Assembly: GCA_965240325.2 (NCBI GenBank)
Contig: OZ251225.1
Location: 2,046,001 to 2,110,000 of the forward strand
Source of the DNA: Rebecca billardiae RCC1528
Lineage: Eukaryota; Haptophyta
Reading direction: 5' to 3'
DNA length: 64,000 nt
Both the position numbers and the translations under genes were made by a program. The stretch's first letter is position 1, and each line of letters starts with the position of its first letter. Below, in pieces: positions 51,901 through 63,200 of the stretch. Below the pieces are notes generated by a model. It ran no database searches, had not been told where the DNA came from, and saw only the letters and a program-made list of their open reading frames with translations.

Positions 51901-53000
51901 GAGTCAAGGGTGCCCGCGCCCCAGTGGCGCGCTCAGCGGATGTTGGCACACAGATTTTTGCCCGACGCCTGCGGCGGGCGGCGGCGAGGGCGTGCTCCGC
52001 TGGCGGGGCGAGCGCACGGGGCACGGCGCTGCGGGCGCGGATGTGCCCGCGAAGCCGGCGCGTGCGGACGGGCTGTTGCGGGAGAGTATCTGGCGCCCTC
52101 CTGCGCCGCGCGTCTTGCGCAACGCCTCTTTCGCCTCGGCTCAGGGCAGCGCGCACGCACGCGCCGCCTCAAGGCCAGCCTTGCCTGCGCCGCAGCCGAC
52201 CGCGCGCGCGCCGTGCGCGGCGTGGTCGGGAAGGAGCGGGCGCTGCTGCCGGGCGAGATGGCGACACCATGCGCGCACGCCATGCCGCCCTGCGATGCCG
52301 CGACAGGGCACGGCAATAGATCTGCACAGCTGTTGACGAGTGCTGATCGCTTGTCATGCCAAGCCAGACCTGAGCTCGAAGAAGATGATGAAAGAGCATC
52401 AGCGCGAGGAAAGCGTCGCTCCCAGCACTTCTGCATGACCACGCGGTGATGAACATTCATGTAAGAGTAGCCCGCGTGCCCGTCTGGCACTGTTCTGGGT
52501 CTCAATGATCGTCCCGACATTCCGACAAGGGTCACGACCGCGAGGCCGTGCACAACATTTGTGACAAGTCAAAGAGGCATGCAAACAGACCGACGACGCG
52601 CTCGTCAAGGCGTGGCGGGGCGGCATGGCGTGCACGCATGATGTCGCCATCTCGCCCGGCAGCAGCGCCCGCTCCTTCCCGACCAATCCGCGCACGGCGC
52701 GCGCGCGGTCGGCTGCGGCGCAGGCAAGGCTGGCCTTGAGGCGGCGCGTGCGTGCGCGCTGCCCTGAGCCGAGGCGAAAGAGGCGTTGCGCAAGACGCAC
52801 GGCGCAGGAGGGCGCCAGATACTCTCCCGCAACAGGCACGCGCCGGCTTCGCGGGCACATCCGCGCCCGCAGCGCCGTGCCCCGTGCGCTCGCCCCGCCA
52901 GCGGAGCACGCCCTCGCCGCCGCCCGCCGCAGGCGTCGGGCAAAAATCTGTGTGCCAACATCCGCTGAGCGCGCCACTGGGGCGCGGGCACCCTTGACTC
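51901..53000. mobile_element. Long-TIR element E, 1.1 kb
   Basis: Inverted arms of about 390-400 bp (51901-52302 and 52614-53000) with ends GAGTCAAGGGTGCCCGCGCC and complement, and a centre of about 310 bp. The left arm carries an extra 14 bp (cggacgggctgttg near 52067) relative to the right arm. Subterminal sequence (tggcgccctcctgcgccgcg, ttcgcctcggctcagggcag) resembles the arms of the 36.4-kb element (gcgccctcccatgccgcgcg, ttcgcctcgtctcaggccag), so the two are probably related. The R5 copy at 43.5 kb is its empty site. No transposase frame. Confidence 0.8.
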
Positions 53001-53286
53001 CCTTGCCTGGGGCGCCCATCCGCCCGGGCCGGCCGATTTCGGATGAGGGCCTCCCCACCGGCCGGCCGCCCGCCCCGGCCGGCGCTCCACCTCCCCTCCC
53101 TCCCTTCACGAGGCTCGACAGCACCCGCGCGCCGACGACGCGACGCGGAGAGGCCGACTGAGGGCGCGGCCCTCGCTAAGGCCCCGGGGCTTATCGACCC
53201 CCTCGAGCGCCCGCCCGCCCCGCACGTCACCCCGCGCCGCGCACGGGCACGTGCAAGCCGGGCCTCCATCACGGGTTCAGAAGCAG

Positions 53287-55122
53287 ATGTCCTTTATGGC
53301 AGGACCGTTTCCGCCGGTGATTTGGGCGTGGTTGGCAGTGGCCGTGGGTGTCCTGTACCGCATCTGGCAGCGTTCACGCGCATCCGGCCAGGCGAAGCTA
53401 CGCTCAAGCCCGCCACCTTCGCCTTCACCGACCATCGAGCGCGCATCACCGCCGGGCCGCAGCGTTGACGAGGACGCCGGCCGCGCCGAGATGCGCGTGA
53501 CAGAGTACGAGGCAACGCGGAGCTGTGGGCTGGGCGGCAGCGACGAGCTCAGCCCGCTTGCGGTGGAGTGCAGCGGGTGCTCTCGCCTTGCAGACGCGCA
53601 GGACATGCCGCTGCGATGCGCGCAGTGCACGCTCGCGCACTACTGCAGTGCCGCATGCAAGCAGTCTGCGCAAGTTGCCCACGAGCCCGTCTGCACGGCT
53701 GCGTGCGCCGGGGGGAGCAAGTGGCTGCCGACTGCGCGCGCGTGCATGCGCGCATTGCTCGAGCTCAACGCGCTCGGCGTGTCCGAGTCGAGCATGCACA
53801 TGACGCAGCGCCATCGCGCGCGTGCGCTCACGGCCTTTGTGGTGCGCGTGCGCAAAGGCGAGCTGCCGCGGCACCCCCGTGACGCGCACGTGTGCATGTT
53901 CGGCGAGCACGCGGAGGGCGAGACGCTGTGCCTCACGGAGTTCGGCGCGGACGCGCTCCTGCTCAGGGAGTACGTGCTCTCGGGGCTGTGCGCGCTGTGC
54001 CAGGCGCAGGCACTCGGCGCCCCCCGCACGGCCGCTGGCGCGTCGGCCGCGCTGCGGCCGGAGCCACCCGCGCGCCCCGCGCCGCCCCCGGCGGAGGAGG
54101 TCCCGGAGTTGGTGTGCTGCAGCGCGAACGGGAGGTGGGCGCCCCCGCGACCGCGGCTGACGCTCGTCGCGCGCGCCACGTGCTGGGGAAGCCCGCCGCC
54201 GCTCACGGCCGACAGCGCCGCACGCCCCCTTTGGGTGAGCCAGGAACGGTTGACACTGGTGGGCTACTGCCACGCGCCCGCGCGCCACGCGCTGCGGATG
54301 ACGCAGCGCGCGACGGCGGCCGGTGGGGGCGGCCCAGGCGTGGTGATCGTCGGAAGCCTCGACCCGCGCCACGTGCGCGAGGCGCGCGGAGAGCCGTTCG
54401 CCGAGCTGCGCGGCATGGATGGCACGTCACGCTGCGCGCCGCTCGCCCTCGTTCGCTCGGCGCTCTGTCGCGCCGAGCTGGACGTGGCGAGCGATCAGCC
54501 GCCGCATTCGGCGCAGTGCGCAGGCACGGTGCTGCCGGAGGTCGAGCTGCCGACGCGGCTGGGCGCGCTGCCGCCGCTCGCCGCCGTGCTCGCCCTCTCC
54601 CGCGCGCCCGGGCTCTCACTCGCGCGCGTGCGCATCCCAGGCGCTGGGAGCGCGGGCGGCGCGCGCGCGGTCGCCCTGCTAGACGCAGAGTTAGGGCGCA
54701 TGGCGCCGCCCGGGCGGCAGCTGCTGCGGCTGATGCTGCACGAGGCGCGCGCCCAGGCGGTCGAGCCGCCCGATGGCGTGATGCCGGGCTTCTTCGGCGT
54801 GCCGGAGGCGTGGCTGCGCGCACACGTTCTCGAGCTGCTCCCCGCAGGCAGGCCACATCGCGCCAGCCGCGCAGACAGCCGCGGCACCGCGAGACAGCTC
54901 GTCAAGCGGCGCGAGCGCCGGTCGTCTGACCACGGGCAGCACGGTGGCCGTGACGACGGGCAGGATGCTGGCGACGATGGCGCGGTGACGAACGAGGAAG
55001 ACGAGTGCGTGCGCGACCCTCTCGACACACTTCGAGCCTGGCTGGCGGCACCAGCACGCCCAGCCGTGCCCGAGACAGAGGCTGTCGACGCTATCATCGT
55101 GGGACCTGAGACTGATATGTAG
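53287..55122 (+). CDS. MYND zinc-finger protein with N-terminal membrane anchor
   Basis: 611 residues from ATG 53287; the frame is open further upstream, but this ATG directly precedes a hydrophobic segment (VIWAWLAVAVGVLYRIW, residues about 11-27) that looks like a signal anchor. The MYND finger at about residues 96-137 reads CSGC, CAQC, HYCSAACKQSAQVAHEPVC, with the family's C..C/C..C/YC...C/H...C ligands. MYND fingers mediate protein contacts, often in SET-domain or scaffold proteins; no SET domain is visible. The remaining 450 residues are Ala/Pro/Arg-rich with possible folded parts (VVIVGSLDPRHVREARGEPF) but no known family. A basic cluster (KRRERRSSDHG) and an acidic tail end the protein. 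It is convergent with the CAP-LIM gene (220 bp between stops). Confidence 0.75.
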   Translation: MSFMAGPFPPVIWAWLAVAVGVLYRIWQRSRASGQAKLRSSPPPSPSPTIERASPPGRSVDEDAGRAEMRVTEYEATRSCGLGGSDELSPLAVECSGCSRLADAQDMPLRCAQCTLAHYCSAACKQSAQVAHEPVCTAACAGGSKWLPTARACMRALLELNALGVSESSMHMTQRHRARALTAFVVRVRKGELPRHPRDAHVCMFGEHAEGETLCLTEFGADALLLREYVLSGLCALCQAQALGAPRTAAGASAALRPEPPARPAPPPAEEVPELVCCSANGRWAPPRPRLTLVARATCWGSPPPLTADSAARPLWVSQERLTLVGYCHAPARHALRMTQRATAAGGGGPGVVIVGSLDPRHVREARGEPFAELRGMDGTSRCAPLALVRSALCRAELDVASDQPPHSAQCAGTVLPEVELPTRLGALPPLAAVLALSRAPGLSLARVRIPGAGSAGGARAVALLDAELGRMAPPGRQLLRLMLHEARAQAVEPPDGVMPGFFGVPEAWLRAHVLELLPAGRPHRASRADSRGTARQLVKRRERRSSDHGQHGGRDDGQDAGDDGAVTNEEDECVRDPLDTLRAWLAAPARPAVPETEAVDAIIVGPETDM

Positions 55123-55341
55123 TGACTGCGGCTGTGAGAGTACGCCGCACTGTGAAGCAGGCCAGACTGTGCGGGCGAATAATGTTGCAGCGACGAATAA
55201 TCGCTGCTGACCAAGGGCCGTATGCTGACGATGCATTGCGCACGCTGCTGCTGATTATGATTCAGATGATGCGATGACGATGATGATGATGTCGCGATCG
55301 AATATACGCGCACGCGCTTGTCTCGGATAATCTCAGCTGCT

Positions 55342-56769
55342 TCACTGCGCGCACCTTGCACAGAGCGGGATCTTGCCAGGGCCAGCGAAGAATTCGACGC
55401 CCCCGCGCAGGGGCGCCGTGCAGCGCTTGCACACAAAGCAGTCGGGATGCCACGCGCCCCCGAGGGCGTTGAGGGTCGTGGACATGATGGGCCGGGCGCA
55501 GCCGGCGCACCGGAGGGCCGCGTGCTGCGCGTAGCACTCGTCGCACACGTTCTGCCCGGCCTCGTGCCGGTAGGTGCCCCCGATGGCGCGCGCGCAGCGC
55601 GCGCAGGTGAAGCATTCCGCGTGGAAGCGCTGAGCGTGGCCGCGTCCAGACACGGGCGGCACCTCAATATAGCGGCCCGACACGATGCGCTTGCCGCAGC
55701 CCGCGCACGCGTCAGGGCTCACCGCGCGCGGCCGCGCGGGGGCTGGCGCGGCTGGGGAGGCGCGCTGCGGCGGCGCGGCCTTGCCGGCGCTGCCTGCGGC
55801 CTTCGGGGCACCCTGCGGCGGAGAGGCCGCAGCCCCGGCGCGCGCGCTCACGGCCGCCGCCTGGGACGCGCTTGCCCGGCCGCCGGCGGAGTCGCACCGC
55901 GCGGTCACGCCCGCGGCCGGCGGCCTCTCGCCGGGCACGCCACGGCCCTCGGCGAGCTGACGCTCGCGCGCCGCGACGGCCGCCTCGTCCTCGTCGAAGG
56001 CTTGCGCCAGCTCGACGATGAGCGCCGCGCCGAAGGTGCGGTGCGGTGAGACTGCGCAGCCCGCCACCGCAAGTTCCGGGTCGAAGAGCACGGTCCGGTG
56101 CGCGCGCGCGGGGTCGCCGTCGTCAATGAGCAGGCTGAGGAGGGAGGCCTCCAGAGCCTCCGCGGCGTCCGCCCCGTCGGCCACGCGCCCAAAGTGCGCA
56201 AGGCTCGCGCGGGCGCCTTGCCAGGTGCCGTAGCGCTCCAAGCGATCCGAAGGCCCGCTCCCATCCGCGCCGTCCATGCCGGTGGCGCCGCGCGCGCCCA
56301 CGTCCGCTGCGTGGTCGGCCGCGGCGCGGCGCAGGCCCTCGCTGGGCGCCACGGGGCTCAGGGGGCCCAGGTAGGCCCGCTCCTCCAGGAAGGCGATGCA
56401 GTCGTGCACGGCCGCCGCGCCTTCCTTCGTGCGCAGGAGCACGCGCGCGCTGCTGCCGCCTTCTGCGCCTCCGTCGTACTCGAGGCCACGGAAGCGGGGC
56501 AGCCGCGCGCGCAGGGCGGGGATGAGGCAGGCGGGGTCCTGTCTCGCGTCGCTGAGGAGCTCGGCGAAGAGGGCGTTGGTGCGCGGGCCGTCGGCGAGGG
56601 GATGCGATGGATCCGCAAGCAGGACGGAGCCCGAGGGGCGGCGGGGCGCGGCGCCGCCGGTGGCGGATGCATCCTGGTGGAGGCTTGGGGGAGGCCGTGC
56701 GGCAGCCGCGACGGTCGTGGGGCTCACGACCTCGGCAGCAGTGGCTCGCTCGCGAGGTGGTGCGCGCAT
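55342..56769 (-). CDS. CAP (SCP) domain-LIM-LIM fusion protein
   Basis: 475 residues from ATG 56769; the frame is open 49 codons further up but begins after a stop and has no ATG there. The N-terminal half holds a CAP/SCP-like domain: TNALFAELLSDARQDPACLI, AAADHAADVGARGATG, LIDDGDPARAHRTVLFDPEL and HRTFGAALIVELAQAF, matching the order of CAP motifs (L.D.G...RGHR..LF.P.....G and ...G.....F). After a Pro/Ala linker come two LIM zinc fingers: residues about 355-420 (CAGCGKRI ... FHAECFTCARC ... CDEC) and 421-475 (CAGC ... WHPDCFVCKRC ... CARC), both with complete zinc ligands. No signal peptide is seen, unusual for a CAP protein but expected for LIM proteins, which act inside the cell. The joining of these domains is the notable feature. 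Confidence 0.82.
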   Translation of the reverse strand: MRAPPRERATAAEVVSPTTVAAAARPPPSLHQDASATGGAAPRRPSGSVLLADPSHPLADGPRTNALFAELLSDARQDPACLIPALRARLPRFRGLEYDGGAEGGSSARVLLRTKEGAAAVHDCIAFLEERAYLGPLSPVAPSEGLRRAAADHAADVGARGATGMDGADGSGPSDRLERYGTWQGARASLAHFGRVADGADAAEALEASLLSLLIDDGDPARAHRTVLFDPELAVAGCAVSPHRTFGAALIVELAQAFDEDEAAVAARERQLAEGRGVPGERPPAAGVTARCDSAGGRASASQAAAVSARAGAAASPPQGAPKAAGSAGKAAPPQRASPAAPAPARPRAVSPDACAGCGKRIVSGRYIEVPPVSGRGHAQRFHAECFTCARCARAIGGTYRHEAGQNVCDECYAQHAALRCAGCARPIMSTTLNALGGAWHPDCFVCKRCTAPLRGGVEFFAGPGKIPLCARCAQ

Positions 56770-56949
56770 GATGACCGCCGCCTCGCCGTCGGGTTGACGA
56801 CCGGCCCGGCCCGGGCGGCCGCGATATGGAACCAAGTCGCCGTAGTATTGCCGGAGGTGGGAAGGAAGTGCGCGCCTGCGCGGTTTGGCAGCAGACAAGT
56901 TCAGCTGTACAGTCAATCAAGTGTGATTGATGAGCAGTGATGATCATCA

Positions 56950-57250
56950 AGAAGTCGACTCTTGATGGTCCTTTGGACGACCCTTCAGCCCCTTTGCCGG
57001 TGGCGTTGAACCTTTGGACGACTGCTGCGTGCGCGCTACTAACGACGTGATAGTGACAGCAATCAGCTGGTACCTATAGTCGTAATCGTCAGCACTAGAG
57101 GTAAGACGACGATAGTCCAACATAGATATCGTCGTCGGCGATGATGCTACCGCTGGTACCGACGTCGTCGGATCACCTGTGTCCATCAAACTCCGCCCTC
57201 ACTCCTAACCAGGAGGCAGGAGGCCGGATGGCGGCCCATGCCGATGATGC
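56950..57250. other. Intergenic
   Basis: AT-richer than neighbours. Separates the CAP-LIM gene's 5' side from the 3' end of the large surface protein gene. No gene or clear regulatory motif. Confidence 0.5.
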
Positions 57251-57251
57251 A

Positions 57252-60200
57252 TCACGCGCGGACCCGGAAGCAGCGGGCGCATTGCTTGATCGGCGAGAAG
57301 ATGTACTTGATGACGGTGCGCTGCGCTGGCTCGGGCAGGCAGCGGACGGCGTGGAGCGCGAGCGGCACGCTCATCAGCAGCAGCGGCTCGAGCATGCCCA
57401 CCTTGATCACCTGCTGCGCGAGCATCGTCCTGAGGACCGGCCCCGTCCACGTGGTCACTTGCACCAGCACCGGGTTGAACATCGAGTAGAGAATCATCCC
57501 GACGGACATGCCGACGTAGAGGATCATGTGCACGCTCCACGCGAGCGTGAGCTTCCAGCGGCGCGGCTGCGACCACCAAAGCCGCGCCTTGGTCAGGGAG
57601 CGCTCGTCGATGCGCGCGTACGTCTCGATCGCGCCGATGGCCGCGCGCAGCTGGCGCGCGCGCACGGGCGAGCGCGCGGTAGGCGACAGCATGTTGCGCA
57701 GAGGCGAGTGCGGCGAGAATGGCGAGTGCGGCGAGAAGAGCGAGCGGAGGCCGCCGCCGGGCGACTCGGCCGCCGGCTGCACCGCCGCATTGAGGCCCTC
57801 GCGCGCGCGCGCGTACGCGGCGAGCAGCTGCGCGTGCGCCACGTCCGGCTCGCAGAAGAGGTCGTCGGTGGTGATGCGCCGGCCGTCGGGGAAGGGCGAC
57901 TCGAACGGCACGACGTGGACCATCGCGCTGCGCTTCTTGCCCAGCCGCGCGGCCGCGGTCGGCTTGACGCGGTAGAAGCGCGTGGCGATGCGGTCCGACG
58001 GCGCGTCGGCCGCCTCGTACACGAGGTGCGCCTGCACGAAGCGCAGGTCCGGCGCATACTCAGGCCGCTCGCCCCACACGCTGCCAGCGCTCGCCGCAGC
58101 CGAGCTCGCGCCGCCGGCGTGGGCGGCGCCGGACGGCGCGAGCGCGCTCCCGCGCCGAGACGGGATGATGGAGCCGGTGAGGGCCGCGCTCCCGCGCCGC
58201 TCCGGGGCGGGGTTCCCGCCGCCCAGGATCTTGCCGAACACCGACGTGCGCCGGCCCTGCGCCACGGCGAGCTTCTCCTTGAACTGCCTGCGCGCCTTCT
58301 CGGTCGAGTCGACCACGTTCACGCGCACGAAGAAGCCGACCATCTCGCCGCGGCGCGCGTGCACGGCCATCAGCGCCTTGGCGGGCATGTGCACCGAGTC
58401 GGTCGAGCCCGAGGCGTGGACCTCCTCGCCCGAGCGCGGCGCGAGGCCCAGCTTCGGAGGGCACACGTACAGCAGCTTGTGCGCCGCGCGCAGCACGGCC
58501 GGCGGCACCGTCACGCCCGCATCCTTGCCGGACGGCTTGGGCGGCGCTCCTTCCGAGGCGGGCGCGGAGTTGTCGGTGATGGTGGCGGAGCCTGCGTCGG
58601 ACAGCTGGGCCGAAGGGGCGCTGCCGCGGCGCATCCCACCACTGCCACCACCGCCGCGCTTCTTCTCGTCCGCCTCCTCGTCGTCCAGGAAGATCGAGTC
58701 GTACCACTCGGCGGGCACGCCCAATTGCGTCGCGCGAACGGCCTGTGCCTCGCGCTCGGCGGCTGCGAGGTCGGTGACGGACCCGCTCCGGGAGAGCTCG
58801 CCGGGCGCGGACGGCGACGGCGGCGACGGCGGCGGCTCGACGGGCGGCGCGCGGGCAGGCATGGGCGGAGAGGGCGGCGGCTCGATGGGCGGCGCCGGCT
58901 TGGGCGGCGGGACGCTGACCGACATGGCGCGCGTCGCGCGCGCGAATGCTTCGCTTAGCGCGCCGCTCGCGCCGGCGCCGTCGGCCGGCGGCTCGGCGGC
59001 CGGGGCGTCGGCGTGGGCGAGGCCGGCGGGCGGCATGATCGAGACGAAGGCTGTCTGCGGCGCGCCGCGCCGCTCGACGCGCAGCCAGAACGGCAGCCGG
59101 AACGGCACGCTGCACCAGCCGCACATCCGCTTGAAGAGCGACTCGCGCTTGAGCTCGCGATCGTATTTCTTGATGAGCCGGTGCTTGAGCCGCGCGAGCG
59201 GGCGGCGCCGATTCGCCCACGTGTACAGGAAGTGGATGGCGAGCTCGAAGGGCACGCCGACGCCGACGGCGATGAGCGCGAGGTACAGCCAGCTCCGCGC
59301 GATCGGCACCTCCATGCCGATCGCCACGACCACCAGCAGCGTCTCGCCGAGCAGCGAGTTGTACACGATGGTGGCGCGCTGCTTGCACGTGTCGAGCTGG
59401 CCGGGCAGCCGCGTGAGCCACCACGTGAGCGACGAGCGCGCGAGCAGCGCGGCGCCGAGCGCGTGGCACAGGCTGTTGTCCTCCTTGCGCTTCCACATCG
59501 GCACGTACGGCTCGCGCTCGATGTGCCGGTCGCGCCGCCAGCCGACGTACAGCATGAACCAGTACAGCGTGAGCATGATCAGCGTGGCCAGCAGCCCGCT
59601 GAACCCGAAGCGCACGCCGTCGAGCGACGCCGCCTCAGCCTCGAGCAGCGGGTCCGACGCGTCGAGGGCCGGCTCGTCGGCCGGCGGCGGGATCGGCTGG
59701 TACACGGCGACGAAGTCGGTGAGGTGCGTGCACTCGCACGTGAGCGGGCTGGTCAGCGTGTCGCCCGCCTCTGTGCACCCCGCCGAGTCCCACGCGCCGA
59801 GGGCGTCGCTCCAGAAGCGGCAGCCGAAGCCAACCTCGTCGCCCTCGGCGAGCAGCGACGCGTCGGTCGGGATGATGATCGTGACGACAGGCGGCGAGAC
59901 GCCGGCCGCGACGAGCGCGGCCAGGTCGATCTTGATCGGGCTGCCGTTGAACCACACGGTCACGCTGACCAGCCCGCTGCCCATCGCGTACCCGCCCTCG
60001 GGCGTGAACGCGCGGAAGTTGTTCTCCCAGTGCACGATCGTGATCGTCAGCTCGCCAATGGCCGACGCGTTGGTCCGGCCTCCGAGCACGCCCGAGTCCA
60101 GCAGCGCCTGCTGCGCGGCCACGGGAAACCTGTACGTGGCGACCTCGCGCTCCGAGCCGATCTCCACCGCCCCAGAGTCGAGCTCGATGTCCTCCAGACC

Positions 60201-63200
60201 CAACGCCGACACCTGCGGCCGGTACGCCAGGATGGCCACCTCGCCGTATGAAGTCGGAACCGACGCGTTCGCGGTGCCGCCGGGCGCGAGCGTCGCAGAG
60301 AGCACGGCGACGTACTCGCGCACGGCGGCGTCGACGCGCGCGGCGCGGAGCACGGCGTCCTGGGCGGTCTCGTCCACGCCGCCCGCGTCCCCGCCGCCAT
60401 CCACCACGCCGCCCGTCGAGCCCGAGTCCGGGTCCGGCAGGACTCCGAGCTCGAGCAGGTCCACGACGCGCGCCTCGATCTGGTTCGCCCAGTCGACGGG
60501 CGGCGGGCTGGGCGGCGGGCTCGGCGGCGGCGACGGCGGTGGCGGCGAGAGCGCGGTGCCCGCCTGGTTGACGCTCCCGCCCGCATCGGCGTAGATCTGC
60601 GCTACCTGCGCAGCGTCCAGGTCGCGCTCCCAGAAGCCCACGTCGTCCATGCTCCCCAGCAGCGGCGCGCTGCCCGGCTGCACGCCCGCGCCCAGACGCA
60701 CCGAGCCGCTCGAAGCGGTGTCGAGCGGCGCGCTCAGCGTGCTCGCCGCCGCGGGCGTGCCGTTCACGTACAGCGTGAGCTGGCGCGTGCCCGAGTGGTA
60801 CGTCGCGACCACGTGCACCGGCGTGCCGAGCGGGTGTGCCGCGCTGTCGCACAGCGTCTGCTCGCCCGTGCTCACGCACACGCGGCCGCCCGCCGTGTGC
60901 ACCTCGAAGAGGCCACCCGGGGAGTCCGCGCCGTACGACACCAGGCCCGCGGCCGCGGCCGACGGGCCCGGCTGCTCGAACCAGAAGGCCACCGAGCGAG
61001 ACACGTCGCCCGTTGACGGCGGCGGCCCGTCGACGAGCTGCAGGTCGCCGTCGAAGCGCACGCAGCCGCCCACGGCGCACGAAGACCGCTCGGCGTGCCC
61101 CCAGCCGTCAGCACCCCCCGACGCGTCGCCAAAGCCCGAGCGCGGCGCGCCCGAGCCATCAGTCGGCACGAGGGGCGACGCGCCACCCGCGTCGTCGGAG
61201 AGGCGCCCATCGAGCGGGAAGTGCACAACCAGTTGGGCAGGCGGCGGTGGAGGCGGCAGTGGCGGGGGTGGAGGGCTGGGCGGCGGGCTCGGCGGCGGCG
61301 ACGGCGGTGGCGGCGGTGGCGAGCTGGGCGGTGGTGGCGATGGCGGCGGCGATGGCGGCGGCGGCGGCGGCGGGCTCGGCGGTGGAGGGCTGGGCGGCGG
61401 GCTCGGCGGCGGCGACGGCGGTGGCGGCGGTGGAGAGCTGGGTGGTGGTGGCGATGGCGGCGGCGATGGCGGCGGGGGCGGCGGCGGAGACGGCGGCGGC
61501 GGGCTGGGCGGCGGGCTCGGCGGCGGCGACGGCGGTGGCGGCGGTGGCGAGCTGGGCGGTGGTGGCGATGGCGGCGGCGATGGCGGCGGCGGCGGCGGCG
61601 GGCTCGGCGGTGGAGGGCTGGGCGGCGGGCTCGGCGGCGGCGACGGCGGTGGCGGCGGTGGAGAGCTGGGTGGTGGTGGCGATGGCGGCGGCGATGGCGG
61701 CGGGGGCGGCGGCGGAGACGGCGGCGGCGGGCTGGGCGGCGGGCTCGGCGGCGGCGACGGCGGTGGCGGCGGTGGCGAGCTAGGCGGTGGTGGCGATGGC
61801 GGCGGCGATGGCGGCGGGGGCGGCGGCGGAGACGGCGGAGGCGGGCTGGGCGGCGGGCTCGGCGGCGGCGACGGCGGTGGCGGCGGTGGCGAGCTGGGCG
61901 GTGGTGGCGATGGCGGCGGCGATGGCGGCGGGGGCGGCGGCGGGCTCGGCGGCGGCGGGCTGGGCGGCGGGCTCGGCGGCGGCGACGGCGGTGGCGGCGG
62001 TGGCGAGCTGGGCGGTGGTGGCGACGGTGGCGGCGATGGCGGCGGGGGCGGCGGCGGGCTCGGCGGCGGAGGGCTGGGCGGCGGGCTCGGCGGCGGCGAC
62101 GGCGGTGGCGGCGGTGGCGAGCTGGGCGGTGGTGGCGACGGCGGCGGCGATGGCGGCGGGGGCGGCGGCGGAGACGGCGGTGGAGGGCTGGGCGGCGGGC
62201 TCGGCGGCGGCGACGGCGGTGGTGGCGGTGGCGAGCTGGGCGGTGGTGGCGACGGCGGCGGCGATGGCGGCGGCGGCGGCGGCGGAGACGGCGGTGGAGG
62301 GCTGGGCGGCGGGCTCGGCGGCGGCGACGGCGGTGGCGGCGGTGGCGAGCTGGGCGGTGGTGGCGATGGCGGCGGCGATGGCGGCGGCGGCGGCGGCGGG
62401 CTCGGCGGCGGAGGGCTGGGCGGCGGGCTCGGCGGCGGCGACGGCGGTGGCGGCGGTGGCGAGCTGGGCGGTGGTGGCGATGGCGGCGGCGATGGCGGAG
62501 GGGGCGGCGGCGGAGACGGCGGCGGCGGGCTGGGCGGCGGGCTCGGCGGCGGCGACGGCGGTGGCGGCGGTGGCGAGCTGGGCGGTGGTGGCGACGGCGG
62601 CGGCGATGGCGGCGGGGGCGGTGGCGGAGACGGCGGCGGCGGGCTGGGCGGCGGGCTCGGCGGCGGCGACGGCGGTGGCGGCGGTGGCGAGCTGGGCGGT
62701 GGTGGCGACGGCGGCGGCGATGGCGGCGGCGGCGGCGGCGGAGACGGCGGTGGAGGGCTGGGCGGCGGGCTCGGCGGCGGCGACGGCGGTGGCGGCGGTG
62801 GCGAGCTGGGCGGTGGTGGCGATGGCGGCGGCGATGGCGGCGGGGGCGGCGGCGGGCTCGGCGGAGGCGGGCTGGGCGGCGGGCTCGGCGGCGGCGACGG
62901 CGGTGGCGGCGGTGGCGAGCTGGGCGGTGGTGGCGATGGCGGCGGCGATGGCGGCGGCGGCGGCGGCGGGCTCGGCGGCGGAGGGCTGGGCGGCGGGCTC
63001 GGCGGCGGCGACGGCGGTGGCGGCGGTGGAGAGCTGGGCGGTGGTGGCGACGGCGGCGGCGATGGCGGCGGCGGCGGCGGCGGAGACGGCGGCGGCGGGC
63101 TGGGCGGCGGGCTCGGCGGCGGCGACGGCGGTGGTGGCGGTGGCGAGCTGGGCGGTGGTGGCGATGGCGGCGGCGATGGCGGCGGCGGCGGCGGCGGGCT

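Noticed and set aside
58060-60594. Other long frames (478 to 870 residues) overlapping the surface protein gene
   Set aside because: Shadows caused by very high GC; Arg/Ala/Ser-rich with no domains, while the chosen frame has LamG, GPS and TM segments.
60836-61783. Plus-strand frame rich in Ala/Val/Gly at the right side
   Set aside because: Antisense of the PPSPP repeat; it stops at a single tag variant, whereas the minus frame stays open throughout and joins real domains.
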